In this document: positions 6,575 to 13,354 of the stretch, piece after piece
Numbering within the stretch: the stretch's first letter is position 1
Layout of the letters: each line of letters begins with the position of its first letter
NCBI GenBank assembly: GCA_043719555.1
Contig: JAYSTR010000059.1
Location: 1-13,354 of the forward strand
DNA from: UBA4416 sp043719555
GTDB taxonomy: Bacteria > Bacteroidota > Bacteroidia > B-17B0 > Aurantibacillaceae
Reading direction: 5' to 3'
Length of the DNA stretch: 13,354 nt
Position numbers and translations under genes: made by a program
Notes under the pieces: generated by a model
Database searches by the model: none
What the model was told of the DNA's origin: nothing
What the model saw: only the letters and a program-made list of their open reading frames with translations

Positions 6575-8776
6575 ATGCAAATAGATTTAGAAGCTGAAAA
6601 GAAAGAAATATTAAGTAGATACAGAACTTTAATTAAGGCTTGTCGTCGACGTTTAGAAAAAGGCGATAAGGAAATTATTCGTAAAGCTTTTGAAGTAGCT
6701 GTTGAGGCGCATAAAGAAATGCGCCGTAAATCTGGCGAGCCCTACATTTATCATCCTATTGCAGTTGCACAAATTTGTGCCGAAGAAATTGGATTAGGAA
6801 CAACTTCTATTGTTTGCGCTTTATTACACGATACCGTTGAAGATACCGATATGACGTTGGATGACGTTAAGGGTATGTTTGGCGAAAGAGTGTCGCAAAT
6901 TATTGACGGCCTAACAAAAATTTCGGGTGTTTTTGATCATACATCATCTATACAAGCGGAGAATTTCAGAAAAATGTTATTAACGTTATCGGAAGATGTA
7001 CGTGTAATATTAATTAAGTTAGCTGATCGATTACATAATATGCGTACGCTTGATCACATGAAACGTGATAAGCAAATGAAAATTGCTGGCGAAACATTAT
7101 ATCTGTATGCGCCATTGGCTCACCGTTTAGGATTGAATGCCATTAAATCTGAATTAGAAGATTTAGGGTTAAAATATACTAATGAAAATTGGTACAATGA
7201 TATTGCTCAAAAATTAGAAGAAACAGAGCCTGTTAGAAAAAAATATATTAAAAATTTTATTGAACCAATTAATGATATTTTAAAAGAACAAGGCTTTAAT
7301 TTAAAAGTATTTGGTCGTCCAAAATCTATTTATTCTATTTATAATAAAATAAAAAACAAAGGAGTTCCATTCGAAGAGATATATGATTTGTTTGCTATAC
7401 GTATTGTTATTGATACGCCTTTAGAAAACGAAAAAGCAGATTGCTGGAAAATCTATTCAATTATTACCGATTTTTATCACCCTAGTCCTGATAGATTGCG
7501 CGATTGGATTTCAACTCCAAAAAGTAATGGTTACGAAAGTTTGCATACCACCGTTATGGGTCCTGAAGGTAAGTGGGTAGAAGTTCAAATTCGTACAGTT
7601 CGTATGGATGATTTAGCAGAGATGGGTTACGCTGCACATTGGAAGTATAAAGATTCTGCGGCTGAAAAAGAAAGTAATTTAGAGAATTGGTTGCGTCGTA
7701 TTCGTGAGGTATTAGATAATCCAGACCCGAATGCTTTAGAGTTTATTGATGATTTTAAATTAAATTTATTTGCCGAAGAGATTTTTGTATTTACGCCAAA
7801 AGGAGAAATGAAATCCTTGCCATCAACAGCTACTGCTTTAGACTTTGCTTTTGAGATACATAGTAAAGTTGGTGAGCAATGTATTGGTGCTAAAGTAAAT
7901 CATAAATTGGTGCCTTTAAGTTATCAATTAAAAAGTGGCGATCAGGTAGAGATTTTAACATCATCTAAACAAACTCCTAAAGAAGATTGGATAGGCTATG
8001 TAGTAACAGCTCGTGCTAAATCAAAAATAAAATTAGCGTTAAAAGAAAGTCGTCGTAAGATAGCTGAAGATGGCAAAGAAATGTTAGAACGTAAATTTTA
8101 TAAATGTAAGTTAGATTTTACGATTCAAAATATTAATGAGTTTGTTACCTTTTTAAAAATGCCATCAACAACCGAAGTGTTTTACAGAACAGCTTTAGGT
8201 AATGTTGATACCAAGGAAATTAAAGAGTTTTACGAATTTAAAACGCATCCTGAGAAATTTAAGCCTAAGAAAAAAGAAAATAAAATAGAAGAGTTAGTTA
8301 CAACAGTTCGCGGTAATTCAGGCGAATTATTGGTGATTGGCGATGATATGCAACATTTAGATTATGGTTTATCTAGTTGTTGTACACCAATTCCAGGTGA
8401 TGATGTGTTTGGTTTTGTAACTGTAAATGAAGGCATTAAAATACACCGTGTTAATTGTCCTAACGCTGTTAAATTATTATCTAATTACGCATATCGTGTT
8501 GTTAAAGCTAAATGGAATAACGATCATTTAATTTCGTTTTTAGCTGGTATTAAAATTATGGGAACCGATGAATTAGGTTTAGTAAATAATATTACTAAAG
8601 TTATTTCAAGCCAATTAAATATTAATATGAGATCTATAAGTTTTGATACGGAGGATGGTATTTTTGAAGGAACAATTATGGTGTTTGTTCACGATGCAAA
8701 GCATTTAAATCATTTGATTGAAAATTTAAGAAAAGTAAAAGGCGTTACAAATATTATACGCATAGATAATAATTAA
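6575..8776 (+). CDS. Bifunctional (p)ppGpp synthetase/hydrolase (Rel/SpoT, RSH family)
   Basis: This cytoplasmic enzyme sets the stringent-response alarmone level, making (p)ppGpp from ATP and GDP/GTP and hydrolysing it to GDP/GTP and pyrophosphate. Its 733 residues have the full long-RSH layout. The HD hydrolase domain (about 35-190) keeps His60, His85-Asp86 in LLHDTVED, and Asp151 in LADRLHN, so hydrolysis should be active. The synthetase domain (about 240-355) shows GRPKSIYSIYNK, YDLFAIRIVI, NGYESLHTTV and EVQIRT. The TGS domain is at about 400-460, the conserved-cysteine region at about 600-612 (SCCTPIPGDD), and the ACT domain at about 655-731. The charged motif that is RxKD in bifunctional enzymes and ExDD in RelA reads RLRD at 307-310, basic and therefore of the bifunctional kind. 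The Fur gene follows after one base, implying translational coupling. Confidence 0.96.
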   Translation: MQIDLEAEKKEILSRYRTLIKACRRRLEKGDKEIIRKAFEVAVEAHKEMRRKSGEPYIYHPIAVAQICAEEIGLGTTSIVCALLHDTVEDTDMTLDDVKGMFGERVSQIIDGLTKISGVFDHTSSIQAENFRKMLLTLSEDVRVILIKLADRLHNMRTLDHMKRDKQMKIAGETLYLYAPLAHRLGLNAIKSELEDLGLKYTNENWYNDIAQKLEETEPVRKKYIKNFIEPINDILKEQGFNLKVFGRPKSIYSIYNKIKNKGVPFEEIYDLFAIRIVIDTPLENEKADCWKIYSIITDFYHPSPDRLRDWISTPKSNGYESLHTTVMGPEGKWVEVQIRTVRMDDLAEMGYAAHWKYKDSAAEKESNLENWLRRIREVLDNPDPNALEFIDDFKLNLFAEEIFVFTPKGEMKSLPSTATALDFAFEIHSKVGEQCIGAKVNHKLVPLSYQLKSGDQVEILTSSKQTPKEDWIGYVVTARAKSKIKLALKESRRKIAEDGKEMLERKFYKCKLDFTIQNINEFVTFLKMPSTTEVFYRTALGNVDTKEIKEFYEFKTHPEKFKPKKKENKIEELVTTVRGNSGELLVIGDDMQHLDYGLSSCCTPIPGDDVFGFVTVNEGIKIHRVNCPNAVKLLSNYAYRVVKAKWNNDHLISFLAGIKIMGTDELGLVNNITKVISSQLNINMRSISFDTEDGIFEGTIMVFVHDAKHLNHLIENLRKVKGVTNIIRIDNN

Positions 8777-8777
8777 G

Positions 8778-9263
8778 ATGCTAAAGCAAGAAACGAAAGA
8801 TGCTGTTGAGAAAATTTTAATCGATTTTCTCGAAAAAAATAATCAGCGTAAAACATCAGAACGCTTTGCGATATTAAACGAAATTTATTCGCACGACGGA
8901 CATTTTGATATTGAAGCGCTTTATGTGTTAATGAAAAACAAAAAGTACCGGGTTAGTAGAGCTACCTTGTATAATAACATTGAGTTGTTGTTGGAGGCGG
9001 GTTTGGTAATTAAGCATCAGTTCGGAAAAAATTTAGCGCAATTCGAAAAAGCCTATAAGTTTAAGCAACACGACCATTTAATTTGTAGCGATTGCGAAAA
9101 AGTATTTGAGTTTTGTGATCCTCGTATTATGCAAATTCAAAACATGGCCGAAGAGATGCTGAATTTTGATGTAACCCATCATTCATTAAACTTTTTTGCT
9201 AAGTGCCGTGAGTTAAAAGATTCTGGAGTTTGTCAGCATAAAAAAAACAAGTTGCCCCAATAA
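8778..9263 (+). CDS. Fur-family metal- or peroxide-responsive transcriptional regulator
   Basis: Fur-family dimers bind DNA through an N-terminal winged helix and respond to Fe, Zn, Mn or peroxide through metals at the C-terminal domain. This 161-residue protein has the winged helix at about 20-85, with RKTSERFAILNEIY at 24-37 and the recognition helix VSRATLYNNIELLLEAG at 59-75, and the dimerisation domain at about 92-153. Possible metal ligands are His42, His98, His100, the pair Cys103/Cys106 (CSDC), His134/His135 and a second pair Cys143/Cys152. The second pair is separated by eight residues rather than the two or four common in Fur and PerR. I cannot tell from sequence whether it is Fur, PerR or Zur. 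The stop of rel and this ATG are one base apart. The STAS promoter overlaps the 3' end of this gene. Confidence 0.92.
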   Translation: MLKQETKDAVEKILIDFLEKNNQRKTSERFAILNEIYSHDGHFDIEALYVLMKNKKYRVSRATLYNNIELLLEAGLVIKHQFGKNLAQFEKAYKFKQHDHLICSDCEKVFEFCDPRIMQIQNMAEEMLNFDVTHHSLNFFAKCRELKDSGVCQHKKNKLPQ

Positions 9264-9279
9264 AAAATTGTTAACTTTG
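9252..9279 (+). promoter_or_regulatory. Promoter of the STAS-domain gene
   Basis: TAACTTTG at 9272-9279 matches the Bacteroidota -7 consensus TAnnTTTG. TTG at 9252-9254 lies 17 bases upstream, as expected for the -33 element. The promoter overlaps the last codons of the Fur-family gene and ends 17 bases before the STAS ATG. It is the best-formed promoter in the window and suggests that the STAS gene can be transcribed independently of rel-fur. Confidence 0.6.
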
Positions 9280-9296
9280 CAGTATACAACCGACTT

Positions 9297-9641
9297 ATGA
9301 TTTTTGAATACACTATAAAAGAAGAAGATAAATTACAATTGATATTTTTGTCAGGAGAATTGATTGATAAAAATCAAGCTACTGATTTAATTAAACAAGT
9401 AGATGAAATATTGGAACTTGGTAGTAATAAATTAATTATTGATTTATCCGATTTAAAATACATGAATAGTAGTGGATTAAATGTATTAATTCAATTACTC
9501 ACAAAAGCTCGCACGCGTGGTGGCGAAAGCATTATTTGCAACGTAAGCAAAAAAGTTAACGACTTGTTAGTGATTACAAAGTTAAATACGTTGTTTAAAG
9601 TGGCAAGTTCAACAGATGAAGCTAAAAAATTATTAGCTTAA
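9297..9641 (+). CDS. STAS-domain protein (anti-anti-sigma factor, SpoIIAA-like)
   Basis: Proteins of this type are phosphorylated by a partner anti-sigma kinase and, when unphosphorylated, bind it to release a sigma factor or another client. The 114 residues form one STAS domain: strands at about 3-8 and 13-18 (LQLIFLSGEL), helix at 25-41, then the central IIDLSDLKYMNSSGLNVLIQL. Ser58 sits at the phosphorylation site in MNSSGL; the usual acidic residue before it is Asn57 here. There is no membrane segment, so the protein is not a transporter STAS tail. No anti-sigma kinase, PP2C phosphatase or sigma factor is in the window, so the partner is unknown. The gene overlaps the MazG-like gene tail to tail by 9 bases. 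Confidence 0.88.
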   Translation: MIFEYTIKEEDKLQLIFLSGELIDKNQATDLIKQVDEILELGSNKLIIDLSDLKYMNSSGLNVLIQLLTKARTRGGESIICNVSKKVNDLLVITKLNTLFKVASSTDEAKKLLA

Positions 9642-10031
9642 AATATCTTTAATATTAGGTCGGAAATACAAGTTGCTTTTTAATATTTTTCCATCTTCTC
9701 TAAAAATAGGATTTCCATTTTCATCTAATTTACTCATATTACTGCGTTGTATTTCGTTAAATACTTCTTCAATTTTATGCTGTAACCCGTGCTTACAAAT
9801 AGTGCCAAATAAGATGTATAGTTGGTCACCAATAGCATCAGCAATCTCTATTAAGTCGCCATTTTTACAAGCTTCTAAATATTCTTCGTTTTCCTCTTTA
9901 ATTAAATTGTAACGCAACGTATAATCGCGTTCATCAATTAAAGTAGGTTCAATGGCATTACCAATTTTAAATGTTTCATGAAAATGGTGAACATCCATTA
10001 TTTTAGGTAATAAGTTTTTATTTGTTTCCAT
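9633..10031 (-). CDS. MazG-like all-alpha nucleoside triphosphate pyrophosphohydrolase
   Basis: Members hydrolyse NTPs or related nucleotides to the monophosphate and pyrophosphate; the substrate cannot be read from sequence. The 132-residue protein has the metal-binding motif EExxE...ExxD as Glu46, Glu47, Glu50, Glu62 and Asp65 (KEENEEY then EIADAIGDQ), with Asp69 one turn later. It opens with a VHHFHETFKI helix, as in PRA-PH-type proteins, and ends NEIQRSNMSKLDENGNPIFREDGKILKS, a tail I associate with the phosphoribosyl-ATP pyrophosphohydrolase-like subfamily. It is not HisE: no histidine genes are near. The start is the ATG at 10031. Its stop at 9633-9635 lies inside the STAS gene. A palindromic repeat separates it from ompH upstream. 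Confidence 0.83.
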   Translation of the reverse strand: METNKNLLPKIMDVHHFHETFKIGNAIEPTLIDERDYTLRYNLIKEENEEYLEACKNGDLIEIADAIGDQLYILFGTICKHGLQHKIEEVFNEIQRSNMSKLDENGNPIFREDGKILKSNLYFRPNIKDILS

Positions 10032-10045
10032 AGTATTTTTTAGTT

Positions 10046-10126
10046 GTTCTCGACACGATAGCTATCGGAAAAGCTCGAACTGACAGTGTTACTTAATGTT
10101 TTGTCACTTCGATTGTAGTCGAAAAG
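10046..10126. repeat. Palindromic intergenic repeat with a nested 12-bp palindrome
   Basis: TCGAACTGACA at 10075-10085 pairs with TGTCACTTCGA at 10102-10112 with one mismatch, and GTTCTCGAC at 10046-10054 pairs with GTCGAAAAG at 10118-10126 with one wobble-type mismatch. The right unit is itself a hairpin, TTCGA-TTGTAG-TCGAA. The left unit carries an extra perfect 12-bp palindrome, CGATAGCTATCG, at 10056-10067. The block lies between the OmpH-like gene, whose stop starts 4 bases beyond it, and the MazG-like gene, whose start is 15 bases away. It resembles a pair of inverted REP-like units, one with an insertion. It is unrelated in sequence to the element at 5800-5922. Confidence 0.65.
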
Positions 10127-10129
10127 TTA

Positions 10130-10765
10130 TTATTTACCTTTCTTTAATTTGTATTCTTCATTTAAACCAGTTAATACCTGATTTGTAATATCTAATGTTG
10201 GATTTGCTAAAAGTACTGTTGGCACTAACTCAGAGTACGATAAAATATAGTCGTATTTGCCATTATTTAATTTTTTTAAATAATCTTTCACGTTTTTATT
10301 TAACTCCATATTTTTTTCTTCTAACTCAATACCTAAGTTTTGCATTTGCAATTCTTTGTTTGATAGTTCTTGTTGCTGACGCTCTAAGCTTGCTTGTTGT
10401 TTTTGTAACTCAGCTTGTGGTGCAACTCCTGCTTGCTCCGATTGCTGAAACTCTTGATACTCACGCTGAAATTTTTCAGTCATACTTTGCATCTGAGATT
10501 CTAAATTCATTTTTTTGGTTTTTAAAACCTTTGTAAAATCTGCAATGTATTGGTATTTTTCATTGATACTATCTGTATTAATGTATGCGATTTTTGCATC
10601 AACCAAATTTAAATTACTTTCAGAGATAACAGGTTTTGTTTCTTCTGTTGATGTTGAAGATGATGGGGTAGAGGTGCCACTATTTTTTAAAGTATGAACT
10701 TGATAAAATAAAATACCAATTGCTATTGCTAAAATTCCATTTACTATTAATGAGATGTTTTTCAT
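10130..10765 (-). CDS. OmpH/Skp-family periplasmic chaperone-like protein
   Basis: Skp-like proteins are trimeric periplasmic chaperones that hold unfolded outer-membrane proteins with long helical arms. The 211 residues start with a hydrophobic segment at about 5-22 (LIVNGILAIAIGILFYQV) with no clear cleavage site, so it is probably an inner-membrane anchor. A Ser/Thr-rich linker follows at 28-50. The folded part begins KIAYINTDSINEKYQYI, the OmpH first strand and helix. A long coiled coil rich in Gln, Glu and Lys runs at about 80-165, and the closing NNGKYDYILSYSE...ANPTLDITNQVLTGLNEEY is the returning part of the OmpH domain. The gene lies 24 bases after the metallophosphoesterase gene and is probably in one transcript with it. 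Whether this copy is a general chaperone or a dedicated paralogue cannot be told. Confidence 0.87.
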   Translation of the reverse strand: MKNISLIVNGILAIAIGILFYQVHTLKNSGTSTPSSSTSTEETKPVISESNLNLVDAKIAYINTDSINEKYQYIADFTKVLKTKKMNLESQMQSMTEKFQREYQEFQQSEQAGVAPQAELQKQQASLERQQQELSNKELQMQNLGIELEEKNMELNKNVKDYLKKLNNGKYDYILSYSELVPTVLLANPTLDITNQVLTGLNEEYKLKKGK

Positions 10766-10789
10766 TGTTTTTATGATGTTTGTTTTTAA

Positions 10790-12043
10790 TTATGCGCGTT
10801 CTAATTCTATCACTGTAATTTCTGGCCATATACCAATACGACCCGGATATCCTATAAAACCAACACCTCGGCTAACGTATAAGTGTTGATTATCTTGTTT
10901 GTATAAACCTGCCCAGTATTTGTACATATACTGTATCGGGCTCCATTTAAAACCTGGAATTTCAATACCAAATTGCATACCATGTGTATGTCCACTTAAG
11001 GTTAAATCAATAGATTTATATTTTTCTTCCTTACTTACTTGTATCTCCCAATGTGATGGGTCGTGCGATAATAATATTTTATAAGGATAAACATCAGTTC
11101 CTGCAAAAGCATTATCTAGTTTACCATATTTAGGAAAGCCACCGTGTCCGCCCCAATTCTCAATTCCTAATAAGGCAATTTTTTGTCCATCCTTTTCAAT
11201 AGGAACGTGTTCGTTCATTAGTAAACGCCACCCTGACTGTGCATGCACATCTTTTAAATCTTCTAAATTTTGTTTTTTCGCATCATCACTCTCCCATTGT
11301 TTGTAATCGCCATAATCGTGATTGCCTAAGGTTGAAAATACACCATACGGTGCTTTTAGCATTTTGTATGTTTGTAAATGCTCTTTAGTTTCTGTTGCTT
11401 CGTTGTTTACTAAATCGCCAGTAAAAAATATAATGTCTGGTTTTTGTTGTAATACTATATTAAAGGCTTTTACCAAAGGCTCAGTACTCATAAAACTACC
11501 ACTGTGTATATCTGTTACCTGCACAATTTTAAAACCATTAAATGCTTCGGGCAAATTAGGTGATTTTACTTTTACCGTATGCACTCTAAATTTATAACCA
11601 CCTCTTACCATCCCATATAAAAATGAAAAGGCAGGAATAATTGTAAAGGCCATCGCTGTGTAACTTAAAAATTTTAGGCGGCTTATGGTTTCAGTTCCCT
11701 CTGCAATAGCTTCTGGTTGCTTAGTAGCAAATAAAGAAAATATCCATCTAAATAATCGGATGATATCATCAAGTAATAAGAATACGCAACCAAAAAATTT
11801 ACATACTACAATTATTAATACAAAAGTTGAGATAAAGCGTAATGTATTACTCCAGTTTGGAGGCGGGTACACTAAAGAGATTAAACCAATTAATAAACTA
11901 AAGGCAAAAAAACCATAAGCAATATTTAAAATAATTTTTCGCTTTTGAGGTGTGTAATCAATAGAAATTGTTTTTACTGCCTGAAGAAAATAAATTTCGA
12001 TAATTAAAATTATACCGAAAAATATCAAAGATCTAATTAACAT
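10790..12043 (-). CDS. Membrane-anchored calcineurin-like metallophosphoesterase (YkuE/YaeI-like)
   Basis: These dimetal phosphoesterases act at the membrane; the family includes lipid-headgroup and nucleotide-type hydrolases, and the substrate here is unknown. The 417 residues start with four hydrophobic segments at about 4-22, 37-58, 68-90 and 123-145. The catalytic domain then runs from about 170 to 415. All five metallophosphoesterase motifs are intact: TDIH with Asp178 and His180, GDLVN with Asp210, GNHD at 240-243, SHDP with His327, and GHTHG with His352 and His354. The conserved SRGVGFIGYPGRIG near the end is also typical. The domain probably lies outside the inner membrane, but the topology is not certain. 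The ATG at 12043 opens the minus-strand run that continues into ompH. A near-consensus TAACTTTA box lies at 12070-12063 on the minus strand. Confidence 0.9.
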   Translation of the reverse strand: MLIRSLIFFGIILIIEIYFLQAVKTISIDYTPQKRKIILNIAYGFFAFSLLIGLISLVYPPPNWSNTLRFISTFVLIIVVCKFFGCVFLLLDDIIRLFRWIFSLFATKQPEAIAEGTETISRLKFLSYTAMAFTIIPAFSFLYGMVRGGYKFRVHTVKVKSPNLPEAFNGFKIVQVTDIHSGSFMSTEPLVKAFNIVLQQKPDIIFFTGDLVNNEATETKEHLQTYKMLKAPYGVFSTLGNHDYGDYKQWESDDAKKQNLEDLKDVHAQSGWRLLMNEHVPIEKDGQKIALLGIENWGGHGGFPKYGKLDNAFAGTDVYPYKILLSHDPSHWEIQVSKEEKYKSIDLTLSGHTHGMQFGIEIPGFKWSPIQYMYKYWAGLYKQDNQHLYVSRGVGFIGYPGRIGIWPEITVIELERA

Positions 12044-12105
12044 GATTGAGAGTTTGAGGCGTTAAAGTTAGAGTTTTAAATAGGAAATTACCGACAAATA
12101 CTGTT

Positions 12106-12122
12106 ATATTTTATTAAAATAT
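12106..12122. promoter_or_regulatory. AT-rich palindrome in the divergent intergenic region
   Basis: ATATTTTA at 12106-12113 and TAAAATAT at 12115-12122 are perfect inverted arms around one base. Size and symmetry fit a protein-binding operator, but an A/T-only palindrome can arise easily in this genome, so confidence is low. It lies between divergent genes, nearer the metallophosphoesterase start than the longer inverted repeat beside it. Confidence 0.3.
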
Positions 12123-12124
12123 GT

Positions 12125-12163
12125 GCTACTAATTATTTTAAAGGAATATTGTTAATTAGTAGC
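12125..12163. promoter_or_regulatory. 11-bp perfect inverted repeat upstream of the thiolase promoter
   Basis: GCTACTAATTA at 12125-12135 and TAATTAGTAGC at 12153-12163 are perfect inverted arms separated by 17 bases. Both neighbouring genes point away from it, so it cannot be a terminator for either. It lies 53 bases upstream of the thiolase -7 box. It could be a two-site operator or a hairpin; the length of the match makes chance less likely than for the adjacent A/T palindrome. Confidence 0.45.
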
Positions 12164-12216
12164 TAAAATGTTTATCACTTTTAGTCGAAAATCGTGTTAA
12201 AATACAATCTAAATAC

Positions 12217-12224
12217 TACATTTG
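12217..12224 (+). promoter_or_regulatory. -7 box of the thiolase promoter
   Basis: TACATTTG at 12217-12224 matches TAnnTTTG and ends 25 bases before the ATG at 12250. The leader between them is A-rich without a Shine-Dalgarno sequence. No exact TTTG is present at the -33 position. Confidence 0.55.
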
Positions 12225-12249
12225 GCGCACAAATTTAAAAACAAACACT

Positions 12250-13354
12250 ATGAAAGAAGTATATATTGTATCAGCAGTTAGAACTCCATTAGGATCATTT
12301 GGAGGAACGTTAGCAGGTATTTCTGCTACAAAATTAGGCGCAGTTGCTATTAAAGGTGCTTTAGATAAAATTAAGTTAGATGGAGCATTAGTAAATGAAG
12401 TATTTATGGGGTCTGTACTTCAGGCTAATTTAGGGCAGGCACCAGCGCGTCAAGCAGCTAAATTTGCAGGTTTACCAGATGCAGTTAACTGCACTACTGT
12501 AAACAAAGTTTGCGCGAGTGGTATGAAAGCAATTTCTTTAGCCGCACAAGCAATTATGTTAGGTGATGCTGATGTTGTTGTTGCTGGTGGTATGGAAAAT
12601 ATGAGCCAAGTGCCATTTTATTTAGAGAATAATCGTTGGGGAGCCAAATACGGTAACGGTACTGTAATTGATGGTTTAGCTAAAGATGGTTTAACAGATG
12701 TGTACGGTAATGTGCCTATGGGAAATTGTGCTGAGCTTTGTGCAAAAGATATGAACTTTACACGTGAGCAACAAGATGCTTTTGCAATAGAGTCTTATAC
12801 TCGTTCGGCAGCAGCTTGGGGTGCAGGTAAATTTAATGAAGAAATTGTACCAGTTGAAGTTGTAACTAAAAAAGGAACGGTATTGTTTTCAGAAGACGAA
12901 GAATATAAAAATGTAAACTTCGAAAAAATACCTGCGTTAAAACCTGTGTTTCAAAAAGATGGAACTGTTACTGCAGCAAATGCAAGTACCATGAATGATG
13001 GCGCCGCAGCCTTAGTATTAATGAGCAAAGAAAAAGCGGATGCTTTAGGATTAAAGCCATTAGCTAAAATTAAAGGATACGCAGATGCAGAACAAGCGCC
13101 TGAGTGGTTTACAACGACGCCTTCTTTAGCTGTTCCAAAGGCTGTACAAAAAGCAGGTTTAAAAATGGATGATATTAATTATTATGAATTAAACGAAGCC
13201 TTTTCGGTTGTTGGTTTAGCAAATATGAAATTAATGAATTTAGATGCATCTAAAGTAAATGTAAATGGTGGAGCGGTATCATTAGGTCATCCATTAGGAT
13301 GCAGTGGTGCACGCGTTATCGTTACATTAATTAATGTATTAAAACAAAATAATG
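12250..13354 (+). CDS. Acetyl-CoA C-acetyltransferase (thiolase), 3' truncated
   Basis: Thiolases of this type join two acetyl-CoA to acetoacetyl-CoA or run the reverse cleavage, serving fatty-acid or ketone metabolism in the cytoplasm. The window holds 368 codons from the ATG at 12250; the family is usually about 390-395 residues, so about 25 are missing. The N-terminal VYIVSAVRTPLGSFGG is canonical. The nucleophilic cysteine is Cys88 in VNKVCASGMKA. GGMENMSQVP at about 113-122, NEAF at 315-318, and GGAVSLGHPLGCSGAR with catalytic His347 follow. The second catalytic cysteine (CxGGG block) lies beyond the edge. The single-subunit layout and short loop favour biosynthetic, acetoacetyl-CoA-type thiolase over the longer FadA-type, but substrate chain length is not certain. 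It is transcribed divergently from the metallophosphoesterase gene. Confidence 0.93.
   Translation, partial: MKEVYIVSAVRTPLGSFGGTLAGISATKLGAVAIKGALDKIKLDGALVNEVFMGSVLQANLGQAPARQAAKFAGLPDAVNCTTVNKVCASGMKAISLAAQAIMLGDADVVVAGGMENMSQVPFYLENNRWGAKYGNGTVIDGLAKDGLTDVYGNVPMGNCAELCAKDMNFTREQQDAFAIESYTRSAAAWGAGKFNEEIVPVEVVTKKGTVLFSEDEEYKNVNFEKIPALKPVFQKDGTVTAANASTMNDGAAALVLMSKEKADALGLKPLAKIKGYADAEQAPEWFTTTPSLAVPKAVQKAGLKMDDINYYELNEAFSVVGLANMKLMNLDASKVNVNGGAVSLGHPLGCSGARVIVTLINVLKQNN

Noticed and set aside
9633..10031. MazG-like protein as part of a toxin-antitoxin or phage-defence module
   Set aside because: The neighbours are housekeeping genes (OmpH, phosphoesterase, STAS) with no toxin or defence partner.
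11322..11918. Plus-strand open frames over the metallophosphoesterase gene
   Set aside because: The minus-strand protein has all five catalytic motifs; the plus-strand frames resemble no protein.
1..13354. A new multi-gene defence, secretion or biosynthetic system
   Set aside because: All genes fall in familiar families with intact motifs, and codon use looks uniform. The only unusual structure is in the non-coding repeats and gene junctions reported above.

Overview
The window is a stretch of chromosome from a low-GC member of the Bacteroidota. The signs are promoters of the TAnnTTTG type (the Bacteroidota -7 box), A-rich leaders without Shine-Dalgarno sequences, an archaeal-type phosphoglucosamine mutase, an OmpH protein with an N-terminal anchor, and palindromic GC-rich intergenic repeats of a kind I recall from this phylum. 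I cannot place it below phylum from the sequence alone. Gene content is mostly housekeeping. There are no rRNA or tRNA genes, no CRISPR array and no transposase gene. No gap between genes is longer than about 210 bases.

Layout. At the left edge is the 3' end of a plus-strand gene, probably a VWA-domain protein. It converges on a minus-strand pair transcribed glmM then cysteine desulfurase, with a bidirectional terminator at 411-448 between the two units. From a divergent promoter region at 3066-3224, a long plus-strand run begins: a TPR protein, a ComA-type phosphosulfolactate synthase, a one-domain rhodanese, a DedA membrane protein, a bifunctional Rel/SpoT (p)ppGpp enzyme, a Fur-family regulator, and a STAS protein with its own promoter. 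The STAS gene meets a minus-strand run tail to tail with a 9-bp overlap. That run is transcribed as metallophosphoesterase, OmpH/Skp-like protein, then MazG-like pyrophosphohydrolase. A divergent gap at 12044-12249 holds two perfect inverted repeats and the promoter of a thiolase gene cut off by the right edge.

How the genes work together. GlmM supplies glucosamine-1-phosphate for the cell envelope. DedA (lipid-carrier recycling), OmpH (outer-membrane protein chaperone) and possibly the metallophosphoesterase are also envelope functions. Rel and Fur, one base apart, join the stringent response to metal or peroxide sensing. ComA beside a rhodanese suggests sulfite-to-sulfonate chemistry, possibly for cysteate and sulfonolipids, but this is inference.

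The most unusual material is non-coding. A 123-bp element with 29-30 bp imperfect terminal inverted repeats (5800-5922) lies between the rhodanese and dedA genes. It supplies the last codons and stop of the first and creates a false upstream start for the second. A second, unrelated palindromic repeat lies at 10046-10126. I see no clear new multi-gene system here.
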